NCBI GenBank assembly: GCA_017305815.1
Contig: JAFKJZ010000175.1
Location: 1 to 11,542 of the forward strand
From: Hyphomicrobiales bacterium
GTDB taxonomy: Bacteria > Pseudomonadota > Alphaproteobacteria > Rhizobiales > Kaistiaceae
Direction: 5' to 3'
DNA length: 11,542 nucleotides
Position numbers and translations under genes: made by a program. Shown one piece after another: positions 1 to 7,074 of this stretch (its first letter is position 1; the number at the start of each line of letters is the position of its first letter). The notes beneath the pieces are model-generated. The model did no database searches and was not told the DNA's origin. It worked only from the letters and a program-made list of their open reading frames with translations.

Positions 1-23
1 GAGTGGAACGTACCATTCACGCC

Positions 24-1181
24 TCAGAACCGCGTGACGACCCGCGCCGTGACGATGTGGTTGCCGAAGTCGCGTTCCTCGTCGTTCGACTGGTTCCACT
101 GGAAGCGGTAGTCGAGCGCGAGGTCGGACTGCATGCCGAAGGCGCGGTTGAACACGGCGCTCACGAGCGGCTCGATCAGTACGTCGTCGCGCTTCTCGCC
201 GTCCGGCGTGTAGAGATGGTCGTAGAGCGTCTGGGTGAAGTCGACGCCGCCGCCCAGCGTCAGCCAGTCGGCCACCTGGTTGAAATATTCGAACCGCGCG
301 CCCCAGGAGACATAATCGCCCGGCTTGATGTCGTTCGGCCCGAAGACGCTGTTCGAGATGTCGACGCCGCCGATGCCGCTCCAGCGCGCATGCGGCGTGA
401 TGACCAGCGTGTCGTCGGGGTCGACGACCTGGGGAATGGCCCAGCGCCAGACGAAATCGGCGTAGAAGCCGTCGGTCGAGACCGAGTCCTCGTTGAAGCT
501 GCGATAGCCGGCGCGCAGCCGCGCCAGCTGGTAGGCGCCCTGCAGGTAGCCTTCGAACTGCAGGCCGGCGATCGCCTCGGAATAGTAATAGGCGTTGTCG
601 AGCGACGAGACGCCGCCGCCGATGAACGGGTTGATCGAGATCACGGTGCCGACCGGCAGGATCGGGCCGGTGACGCCGCCGAGATAGCCCCAGTCCAGCT
701 CGCTGACATCGCCGAAATATTCCGCGTTGCCGAGCAGCAGGGTGCGCCAGCGCGTGTCGCCGATCCGGCGCTCGTCCTCGATCCGGCCGGCGGCATAGGC
801 CTTGAGCGAGCTCTCGAGATCGGTGTTGCGCTGCAGCGGATTGCTCTCATAGCCGAAGCCGGCCTCGAGCGTGATCAGCGTGGTGTCGGGCTGCAGCTGG
901 CGGCGGATGCGCACCAGCGCGGCGAGCGCCTCTTCATTGTTGGGATCGTAGAGCAGCACGCGCTCATACGTCGCCAGCGCCTTGCGCGGCTGGCCTACCG
1001 CCTCGGCGAGACGGGCATATTCCATGTTGGCGGCGGCATTCGTCGGGTCCGCCAGGACGCGCTTATAGGCCTCGCTGAGCGCGATCGCCTGGTCGCGATC
1101 AACCGCTGCGGCTTTCTCGCCGCAAACCCCGACCCATACTGCGCTGGCGACGAGTGCGACCGCCAGAAGACTGTGCTTCAT
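24..1181 (-). CDS. TPR-containing outer-membrane beta-barrel protein (Slam/DUF560-like architecture)
   Basis: 385 aa. An N-terminal signal peptide (hydrophobic about residues 5-20, likely cleavage after the AAA near residue 26) is followed by a helical TPR-type segment at about 30-95, with the pattern 'DPTNAAANMEYARLAEAVGQ' and then 'LYDPNNEEALAAL'. The remainder (about 100-385) is rich in alternating aromatic/polar strands and Gly turns and ends in Phe ('TARVVTRF'), the usual C-terminal signature of an outer-membrane beta-barrel. TPR followed by barrel is the layout of surface lipoprotein assembly modifiers (Slam/DUF560), but those are usually longer (about 480-500 aa), so the export role is an inference. 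A Cys near residue 20 (VGVC) is a poor lipobox and I do not call a lipoprotein. The gene is divergent from a secreted FecR-domain protein, suggesting a joint envelope function. The ATG at 1181 is the only start that includes the signal peptide; its ribosome binding site is weak (a G-run). Confidence 0.75.
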   Translation of the reverse strand: MKHSLLAVALVASAVWVGVCGEKAAAVDRDQAIALSEAYKRVLADPTNAAANMEYARLAEAVGQPRKALATYERVLLYDPNNEEALAALVRIRRQLQPDTTLITLEAGFGYESNPLQRNTDLESSLKAYAAGRIEDERRIGDTRWRTLLLGNAEYFGDVSELDWGYLGGVTGPILPVGTVISINPFIGGGVSSLDNAYYYSEAIAGLQFEGYLQGAYQLARLRAGYRSFNEDSVSTDGFYADFVWRWAIPQVVDPDDTLVITPHARWSGIGGVDISNSVFGPNDIKPGDYVSWGARFEYFNQVADWLTLGGGVDFTQTLYDHLYTPDGEKRDDVLIEPLVSAVFNRAFGMQSDLALDYRFQWNQSNDEERDFGNHIVTARVVTRF

Positions 1182-1419
1182 GATCGGAGCCCCCGACTAA
1201 CAAGCTTAACGCAGAGTAAGTTTGCCCGTGGCCCGCCGCAACTGCTCACCATCCCTCCGCCGGAAATTGCTGCGGAGCGGTGCAGATCGGCAACGCCTTC
1301 GGCAAAATCCGCGTTTCCGTTACGGGAAGCGGGGCGGCGCGGAACGCCGGCCTTGGTTTGTCGGGTGGCCGGTGTCAAAGTCGGGCAACGTCACGTGATC
1401 CCAGGCAGGGAGGCTCATC
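1182..1419. promoter_or_regulatory. Divergent intergenic region between TPR-barrel and FecR genes
   Basis: This 238 bp non-coding stretch must carry promoters for both divergent genes. An imperfect inverted repeat (AAGCTTA, 8 nt gap, TAAGTTT, one mismatch) lies at 1202-1223, close to the start of the minus-strand gene, and could be an operator. A strong Shine-Dalgarno sequence AGGGAGG (1407-1413) sits 6 nt before the FecR ATG. I could not identify a convincing -35/-10 pair for either gene, nor a GGAAC-N16/17-CGTT EcfG stress promoter. Confidence 0.4.
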
Positions 1420-2208
1420 ATGCGAATCGGCCGTCTCTTCACGACTGCTGCGGCAGGTGCGGCGCTCTGGATGCTGGCCGCGATGCCGGGTCTCGCCGCG
1501 GAACAGATGATCGGCCGCGCGGGCGCGATCCACAACAAGGTAGAGGGCGTCGTGCGCGGCGCCGCGAGGCCGCTCGCCGTCAGCGACCCGATCGTGCTCG
1601 ACCAGCAGGTCCGCACCGGCGCGGATTCGACGGCGCAGCTCCTGTTCCTCGACGAGACCAGCCTGAATGTCGGGCCGGGCTCCGACGTCACGCTCGACCG
1701 CTTCGTCTACGACCCGGGCCGCTCGAAGAACGACATCGCGCTCCGGGCCACCAAGGGCATCTTCCGCTTCGTTTCCGGCTCGTCGGATCCGCGCAGCTAT
1801 CATCTGAAGACTCCGGTGGCGACGATCGGCGTGCGTGGAACGATCTATGACGGCATCGTCGGGCCGAACGAGTCGGTCATCGTGCTGGTCGAGGGCAAGC
1901 TGGTGATCACGCTTCCCGATGGCCGCGAGGTGACGCTCGACCGTCCCGGCAAGGCGCTGCGCATCCATAAGGGTGGCCGCATCGAGGGGCCGCTGACCTG
2001 GGACGGCTCGCTGATCCGCGTCACCGGCGTCGTGCCCTATCCGCTCTATGGCGACAGCTTCCTGCCATATCCGGAGAAGCTGCGCGCCCAGGATGGCGGC
2101 CGCAACGACATCGTCAATGACCTGAACAACCGGATTCAGAACAGCGGTCCGCCGCCCTGCGGCGACTATGCCTGTTGCGGTCAGTCCCCGACCCATTGCG
2201 GCGACTGA
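1420..2208 (+). CDS. Secreted FecR-domain protein
   Basis: 262 aa. A Sec signal peptide (MRIGRLF plus hydrophobic core, likely cut after ALA-A27) is followed by a FecR domain at about residues 60-195, including 'VRTGADSTAQLLFLDET', the hallmark 'TPVATIGVRGT' (RGT at 139-141) and a beta-rich 'VEGKLVITLPDGREVTL' segment. Unlike E. coli FecR it has no cytoplasmic anti-sigma domain and no transmembrane helix, and no ECF sigma gene lies beside it. It is therefore not a FecI/FecR signalling pair, despite the nearby iron genes. The C-terminus is unusual: a Pro-Pro-Pro run, then four Cys (247, 252, 253, 260) within 14 residues. The protein should be periplasmic or surface-exposed and may act with the divergent TPR-barrel protein. 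The start is fixed by AGGGAGG 6 nt upstream. The molecular function of such stand-alone FecR proteins is unclear. Confidence 0.85.
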   Translation: MRIGRLFTTAAAGAALWMLAAMPGLAAEQMIGRAGAIHNKVEGVVRGAARPLAVSDPIVLDQQVRTGADSTAQLLFLDETSLNVGPGSDVTLDRFVYDPGRSKNDIALRATKGIFRFVSGSSDPRSYHLKTPVATIGVRGTIYDGIVGPNESVIVLVEGKLVITLPDGREVTLDRPGKALRIHKGGRIEGPLTWDGSLIRVTGVVPYPLYGDSFLPYPEKLRAQDGGRNDIVNDLNNRIQNSGPPPCGDYACCGQSPTHCGD

Positions 2209-2237
2209 CGCTGCGGGTCGGGCAGGGCGGCCCGGCG

Positions 2238-2262
2238 GGAGCCGGTCGCCGTCGCCGGCTCC
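2238..2262. terminator. GC-rich hairpin between convergent genes
   Basis: A perfect 8-bp inverted repeat (GGAGCCGG, 9-nt loop, CCGGCTCC) sits in the 66 bp between the convergent stops of the FecR gene and the cyclic-nucleotide-binding gene. Placement suggests a two-way terminator, but no T-run follows on either strand, so intrinsic termination is uncertain. Confidence 0.4.
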
Positions 2263-2274
2263 GCTGAACCAAGA

Positions 2275-2781
2275 TCAGCCGCGGCCGAAGAGCCGCCGCA
2301 TCGCGCCGGCGATCTCGTCGGTGCGAACGCCCAGAATGCGGCTTGCGTGCTCGTCATCGGCGATCTCGTCGAGCTCCGCCCGCCGCTTGGCGAGGAACGC
2401 GCCGAAGCGGTCGACGAGTTCCGGCGAATGGGTGAGCACGGTTTCCAGCGCCACCTTGGTGATCTCGACGACGCGGGTCGGCTCCATCGCCGTGACGGTG
2501 GCGGCGCGGCGCGCGCCGGTCATCAGCGACATCTCGCCGAAGATGTCGCCCGGCCCGAGCATGGCGACCTCGCGATTGGGATGGCGGGCGCCGGCGACGG
2601 TGACGTCCACCTTGCCGCTGACGATGATGAACATGGACGAGCCGAAATCTCCCTCGGTCATCAGCACGCGGTCCTTGCCGACGTCATAGACCTTGCTGCG
2701 AGCGGCAAGGTCCTGAAGCTGCCGGTCCGAGAGGACATCGGCGAAAAGCGTGGTCCGGGCCAGAACGTCGCGCGCTTCCAT
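2275..2781 (-). CDS. Stand-alone cyclic nucleotide-binding domain protein
   Basis: 168 aa, soluble, no signal peptide. It is almost entirely one CRP/PKA-type cyclic nucleotide-binding fold (about residues 10-130). The phosphate-binding cassette at 81-96 reads FGEMSLMTGARRAATV, very close to the PKA/CRP signature, with the ribose-contacting Glu83 and phosphate-contacting Arg92 both present, so cAMP or cGMP binding is plausible. The C-terminal 40 residues are charged and helical (KRRAELDEI...), with no helix-turn-helix, channel, kinase or cyclase domain. It is therefore a sensor without a visible effector and not a Crp/Fnr transcription factor. It lies 74 bp downstream of tonB on the same strand and could be the last gene of that transcription unit or have its own promoter. 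A GGAG about 10 nt before the ATG is a modest ribosome binding site. What partner it acts on cannot be told from the sequence. Confidence 0.85.
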   Translation of the reverse strand: MEARDVLARTTLFADVLSDRQLQDLAARSKVYDVGKDRVLMTEGDFGSSMFIIVSGKVDVTVAGARHPNREVAMLGPGDIFGEMSLMTGARRAATVTAMEPTRVVEITKVALETVLTHSPELVDRFGAFLAKRRAELDEIADDEHASRILGVRTDEIAGAMRRLFGRG

Positions 2782-2855
2782 GGAAGACCGTCTCCGTTGT
2801 CGGCGGAGTGTGGGTCCAGGCGCGCCTCACCGTCAAGATCCAGGTAGGAGAGGGC

Positions 2856-4160
2856 TTAGCGGCCGATGTTGAAGACGATCGGCACGTTGATTTCGAGCTG
2901 CGGCATGCCGGCCGGCATGGGCGGGAAGGGGGATGCGCGGCGCACCGCCGAAAGGGCGGCTTCGTCCAGCATCGGATTGCCGGCGCTGCTCGCCAGCACG
3001 ATGTTCCTGGCGGCGCCCGAGGGCGTGATCGTGAAGCTGACCTGGGCGCGCCCGGTTATTCCGAGCCGCTTCGCCTTGCTCGGCATCTGGGTCGAGCGCT
3101 GGATCTTGGCCCGCACCTTTCCCTTGTAGTTCGAGTTGGCGGCGGCGCCGGATCCGGCCTCGCGCGAGCGTCCCATGCCGCTGTCGCGAGCGGGGCTGTC
3201 ATTGCTGGCGACGGCGGCGCCGCGCGCGCTCTCGAACTCGGAATTGCCGCGGCTCGGCGCTTCGGCCTTACGCTTCCTGTCGGCCTTCTCCGCCTTTTCG
3301 CGCGGCGGCTTGCGGGTCGGCTCGGCCTTCTCGGCGATCTTCTTCTGGACCGGCTTGGGCGCAACCTTCTGCGCCTCGACCGGCTTCGGCTCGGCAGCTT
3401 CCTCGACCGGCTTGGCCTCGACGGGCTTCACGTCGACAGGCTTGGCTTCGGGAAGGGGAGCCATCTCCTGCGGCACTACCTCTTCGATCGCGGCGGAAGC
3501 CGCCGGCTTGACCGCGGTGACCAGCGCGGTCTGGATCGGTCTCTCGGCCGGCGTCTCCACCGGCTTGGCCTCGACGGTCGGCGCCTCGGCGGCGGTCACC
3601 GTCTCGGGCTGGGCGCTGGCGGCGGCCGGCGTCACGGCGGCGGTGTCCGGCGTGGTCGGCGCGACATTCGAGAGCGTCTCGGTCGGGACGATCTCGCTGA
3701 CTTCGGTCACGGAGGCGGCCGCGAGGTCGCTTTCGATCGGGGTGGCGGAGATGTCGGCGGCGAGCGCCGGCGCCAGGCTGCTGACCGACAACTCGACGGG
3801 CGTCGCTTCCGCGACGGCGACTGCCTCGACCGCGGCGGAAGCCGCCGGCGCGACGGCGGGCGTCGCCTCCTGCACGGGTTCCGATTCGGTGGTCGAGAGG
3901 GACAGCGCCGCCATTTCCGACGTCTCTGTCGCCGGGGCGATTTCGGTGTCGAAGGCTGTCTTCAGCTCTTCGCTGGTCAGTTCCTCGAACTCGACATCCG
4001 TACCGATGATGGCGTCGATCGAGCCCTCGACCGAACTGCCGGCGCCCGAACCGGCTTCGGCCACCTCGTTGGGATCCGGCGTGAAGGCCGCCACCACGGC
4101 GCCATGCGCCGCAATCGACAGAACCAATGCCCAAGCCCAGGAAGCGCGCCGCACGCCCAT
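2856..4160 (-). CDS. tonB: TonB family energy-transducing protein
   Basis: 434 aa. TonB couples the inner-membrane proton-motive force, through ExbB/ExbD, to outer-membrane receptors for iron chelates and similar substrates. The N-terminus is a single signal-anchor helix (about residues 7-25) carrying the SxxxH motif (Ser15, His19), the pattern needed for coupling to ExbB/ExbD in E. coli TonB. A long, low-complexity Ala/Glu/Pro/Val periplasmic spacer follows, with a KPV(E/D)-type repeat zone at about 235-275 and a Lys/Arg-rich stretch at about 275-310. The C-terminal TonB domain is at about 347-434 (ITGRAQVSFTITPSGAARNIVLASSAGNPMLDEAALSAVRRASPFPPMP, then NVPIVFNI), which binds TonB boxes of receptors. 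It is much longer than E. coli TonB (239 aa) because of the spacer. GAGG lies 7 nt before the ATG. The gene starts 28 bp after the upstream unknown gene, so the two are very probably cotranscribed under the 4715-4729 iron operator. Confidence 0.92.
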   Translation of the reverse strand: MGVRRASWAWALVLSIAAHGAVVAAFTPDPNEVAEAGSGAGSSVEGSIDAIIGTDVEFEELTSEELKTAFDTEIAPATETSEMAALSLSTTESEPVQEATPAVAPAASAAVEAVAVAEATPVELSVSSLAPALAADISATPIESDLAAASVTEVSEIVPTETLSNVAPTTPDTAAVTPAAASAQPETVTAAEAPTVEAKPVETPAERPIQTALVTAVKPAASAAIEEVVPQEMAPLPEAKPVDVKPVEAKPVEEAAEPKPVEAQKVAPKPVQKKIAEKAEPTRKPPREKAEKADRKRKAEAPSRGNSEFESARGAAVASNDSPARDSGMGRSREAGSGAAANSNYKGKVRAKIQRSTQMPSKAKRLGITGRAQVSFTITPSGAARNIVLASSAGNPMLDEAALSAVRRASPFPPMPAGMPQLEINVPIVFNIGR

Positions 4161-4188
4161 GATCTATCCTCGCCGCGTCACGCCGCCA

Positions 4189-4641
4189 TCAATTGTCGAA
4201 CTTGATATCGGAGCGCGTCGAGACCTTGATGCTGTCGGCGCAGGCGGCGGGGGTGAGCTCGGCGCCTTTGCATTCCTTGACGTCGTTGACGAGGATGCGG
4301 GCGATAGACGGGCACTCGGTCCCGGGGATGTCGAACTGGCGGACGCGGCTCTTGCCGGCCGGCACCTTGGCGCTGCGGACGACGACGAAGCGGTTGACCC
4401 GGCCGTCCTTGTCGAACAGCACCAGTTCGAGCGCCATGTCGTCGATGCCGGTGGCGAGGCCGTTGTCGAAGACGAAGCTCAGCCGGCAGGCCTTGTCGTT
4501 GGCCTCGGCGCCGTTGAGCTCGATCGCGATGGCGCGGGAGGCTTCTTGCGCCTGCGCCACGGAGACCGCCGTCATCAGGATCACCGCCACGCCGGCTGCG
4601 CCGAGAAGTCCGGCCTGCTTGCTTCCACTCAAAACTGCCAT
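4189..4641 (-). CDS. Exported four-cysteine protein of unknown function, upstream of tonB
   Basis: 150 aa from the ATG at 4641, and I do not recognise the family. A clear Sec signal peptide (Lys8, hydrophobic core to about residue 26, AQA cleavage near 31) makes the mature protein periplasmic, about 119 aa. It looks like a small beta-rich domain (CRLSFVFDNG, MALELVLFDKDGRVNRFVVV, GKSRVRQFDIPG) with four cysteines (52, 110, 124, 134), suggesting two disulfides. An upstream in-frame ATG at 4656 would add five residues. I prefer 4641 because GGGGTGG precedes it closely, while nothing resembling a ribosome binding site precedes 4656. The stop is 28 bp before tonB, implying an operon, and a TGA-N9-TCA iron operator lies about 75-90 bp upstream. 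A role in envelope iron acquisition is an inference from context only. No heme-binding or lipobox motif is visible. Confidence 0.8.
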   Translation of the reverse strand: MAVLSGSKQAGLLGAAGVAVILMTAVSVAQAQEASRAIAIELNGAEANDKACRLSFVFDNGLATGIDDMALELVLFDKDGRVNRFVVVRSAKVPAGKSRVRQFDIPGTECPSIARILVNDVKECKGAELTPAACADSIKVSTRSDIKFDN

Positions 4642-4700
4642 GTTCCACCCCGTCATCCGAAGGAAGCCGGCAAGCCATGGAAAGATGGTCGCCGCATGAG

Positions 4701-4740
4701 CAGCTATTAAAATATGATGCTGGAAGTCAACTATAAATTG
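4701..4740 (-). promoter_or_regulatory. Candidate iron-regulated promoter with RirA operator (IRO box)
   Basis: TGA-N9-TCA occurs at 4715-4729 (TGATGCTGGAAGTCA on the plus strand), exactly the spacing of the iron-responsive operator consensus bound by RirA in rhizobia. It sits in the most AT-rich stretch of the area, in the 112 bp between rirA and the unknown gene/tonB unit. On the minus strand it overlaps a -35-like TTGACT (4730-4725), and AT-rich sequence suitable for a -10 (TTTAAT or TAATAG around 4711-4704) follows. The exact -10 is not settled because spacing is short. Binding here would block RNA polymerase, giving repression in iron-replete cells. Confidence 0.65.
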
Positions 4741-4753
4741 ACGGCCGCGTCGA

Positions 4754-5239
4754 TCAGGAAGGCTGATGCGCGAAGGACGTGGCGGCGATCGGGTGCATCG
4801 TGTCGTGGCTGAGGTCGAGCAGGCCGCGCAGCTGGCCGCGATCCTTGGCGACGTCGGCGATGGTGTAGCTGTCGAGCACGGCGAAGAAGGCGCGCAGCGC
4901 CTCGGCCAGGATCTTGTTCACGCCGCAGGAATCGACCAGCGGGCAATCGCGGTTGGTCGTGTCGAAGCAGTCGGTCAGGAAGAAATTGCTCTCCGTCGCG
5001 CGCACGACCTCGCCGATCGAGATGGTGTTGGCCGGCTTGGCGAGGCGGATGCCGCCATTGCGGCCGCGAATCGTCTCGATGAACCCGCTCTCGACGAGCA
5101 CGTGCATGATCTTGAAGAGATGCAGCTCGGAGATGCTGTAGGTCGCGGCGATGTCCTTGATCCGGCTGTTATTGCCCGGGTTGGCGGCGCAATAGAGCAG
5201 GATGCGGATGGAATAGCTGGTCTGCTGGGTCAGGCGCAT
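4754..5239 (-). CDS. rirA: RirA, Rrf2-family Fe-S iron-responsive repressor
   Basis: 161 aa, cytoplasmic. RirA is the main iron-replete repressor of iron uptake in Rhizobium and relatives. It binds DNA when loaded with an Fe-S cluster and loses the cluster, and repression, in iron starvation. The sequence opens with the Rrf2 pattern MRLTQQTSYSIRILLYCAAN, a winged helix-turn-helix follows (about 25-68, including 'RGRNGGIRLAKP'), then a dimerisation helix. The three cluster cysteines are present with RirA spacing: Cys91, Cys99 and Cys105 in CFDTTNRDCPLVDSCG. 'CPLVDSCG' and the following 'AFFAVLDSYTI' match rhizobial RirA closely as I remember it, separating it from IscR and NsrR, whose ligand spacings differ. 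GAGGG lies 5 nt before the ATG. It is monocistronic or leads into the downstream exported-protein/tonB unit, which has its own operator. An interrupted palindrome covers its likely promoter. Confidence 0.92.
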   Translation of the reverse strand: MRLTQQTSYSIRILLYCAANPGNNSRIKDIAATYSISELHLFKIMHVLVESGFIETIRGRNGGIRLAKPANTISIGEVVRATESNFFLTDCFDTTNRDCPLVDSCGVNKILAEALRAFFAVLDSYTIADVAKDRGQLRGLLDLSHDTMHPIAATSFAHQPS

Positions 5240-5313
5240 GGCGTCCCTCTTTTACCCCCGATCGAGCACGCGCGCCGGAATCGGTCGCAGTTCGAGCGGT
5301 CTTCAATACCTTC

Positions 5314-5342
5314 TCATTAAAGTCTTGTTTTCCAGACTTCAA
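5314..5342 (-). promoter_or_regulatory. Candidate rirA promoter with interrupted palindrome
   Basis: A perfect 6+6 inverted repeat, AAGTCT-N8-AGACTT, lies at 5320-5339, about 80 bp upstream of the rirA ATG, in a locally AT-rich patch. On the minus strand TTGAAG (5342-5337) resembles a -35, and TTTAAT (5321-5316, 15 nt spacer) resembles a -10, so the palindrome overlies the probable core promoter. It does not fit TGA-N9-TCA (RirA) or the TTTAGAA-N-TTCTAAA Irr/ICE consensus, so the cognate regulator, if any, is unknown. Confidence 0.4.
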
Positions 5343-5404
5343 CCGAGTCGAGTCTTTCCGCCGCGTCGGGTGCGGCCGAATCCGCCCGTTCGAAGGGCCG
5401 GGCG

Positions 5405-5443
5405 CGAGAAAAGGAAAAGCCCGGAAGGCGCGCTTCCGGGCTT
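5405..5443 (-). terminator. Strong intrinsic terminator of the ABC ATPase gene
   Basis: An 11-bp perfect stem (5417-5427 with 5433-5443; AAGCCCGGAAG and its complement) closes a 5-nt GCGCG loop. Read on the minus strand it is followed by a T-rich tract (TTTTCCTTTTCTC). It lies about 60 bp after the stop of the minus-strand ABC ATPase gene and before the rirA promoter, so it insulates rirA from that transcript. Confidence 0.85.
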
Positions 5444-5503
5444 CTGGGGCTGCAATGCAGCGTCTGTGTCAGGCCGTGGAAGGGCAGGCGCCCTTCGCGG
5501 ACC

Positions 5504-6598
<1,095 letters not shown>

Positions 6599-7074
6599 TA
6601 ACAAACCTCCATGATGGCACGCAAACAGGCGCGGCCGATTGCGCGGCCGACAATCCCGCCAGCAGGATCCTTCCTCCGGTGCTACCGTCCACGATCCCGG
6701 CGCTTGAGTAAAGTCCCGAAATGCAGCAATGGCGCGGCGGAGCGCCGATCCGGCCGATCCCGGGTTGCGCGCCGTGCGGCTCTGATGCCTCCGGTTGGGC
6801 GGCGAACGCGCCAGGCCGCGCGCCGGCGGGGCGATTGGCGCGGTCGAACCGCCGTCCTCCGCCGCGTGGGCGCGCCTTCGTAAGCTGTCACAGAACTGTT
6901 GATATACCAGCGATCTTCCTTCGGATCGTCGCCGTGGGGCTGGCGCGGCGCCGCGGCGGCGCGGATCCCCCGCGAGGACGGTCCGGATGCGCGTCGTCTT
7001 TTTTGCTGCGCCGCGACGGAAGTCATTCGCTGCCGCGTTCAAGTTCCGAACGGGCCTCATGCATCGGACCAACC
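6599..7074. other. 476 bp non-coding divergent region between ABC ATPase and RND efflux operon
   Basis: No gene is supported here. The open frames that run through it give Arg/Pro/Gly-rich translations without domain character. It holds the GGAGG ribosome binding site of the minus-strand ATPase (about 6606-6610), a 10-bp direct repeat GCGCGGCCGA (6629-6638 and 6641-6650), and a lower-GC patch at about 6880-6930 that is the best place for a promoter, including the CTGTCAC-N4-CTGTTGA element listed separately. A T6 run lies near 6999-7004 without a convincing stem. The ribosome binding site of the plus-strand adaptor gene is weak. Confidence 0.5.
6885..6902 (+). promoter_or_regulatory. Weak Pho-box-like element
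   Basis: CTGTCAC-AGAA-CTGTTGA has the 7-4-7 layout of the PhoB box (CTGTCAT, four A/T-rich bases, CTGTCAY). The first half fits fully if C/T is allowed at the last base; the second half keeps only CTGT. It lies about 170 bp before the adaptor gene and 290 bp before the divergent ABC ATPase. UgpC-family transporters are often under PhoB control, which makes the match worth noting, but it could be chance. Confidence 0.25.

Noticed and set aside
1100..1181. Lipoprotein signal in the TPR-barrel protein (VGVC)
   Set aside because: Val at position -1 does not fit a lipobox, and beta-barrel proteins of this type use an ordinary signal peptide.
3..1850. A 615-codon plus-strand open frame across the TPR-barrel gene and into the FecR gene
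   Set aside because: It runs opposite to the TPR-barrel gene and out of frame with FecR; composition is that of a shadow frame.
1420..2208. FecI/FecR iron-citrate type cell-surface signalling
   Set aside because: There is no ECF sigma gene, no TonB-dependent receptor, and the protein has a signal peptide instead of a cytoplasmic anti-sigma domain and transmembrane helix.
2808..4710. Long plus-strand open frames opposite tonB and the exported unknown protein
   Set aside because: Low-complexity Arg/Gly/Leu or Ala/Ser/Thr translations caused by the repetitive tonB spacer read in reverse.
5240..5360. Irr/ICE box upstream of rirA
   Set aside because: No sequence close to TTTAGAA-N-TTCTAAA is present; the palindrome there has different arms and spacing.
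6721..7074. N-terminal extension of the adaptor frame
   Set aside because: The extension would bury the membrane anchor behind 118 low-complexity residues; the ATG at 7075 gives a normal adaptor.
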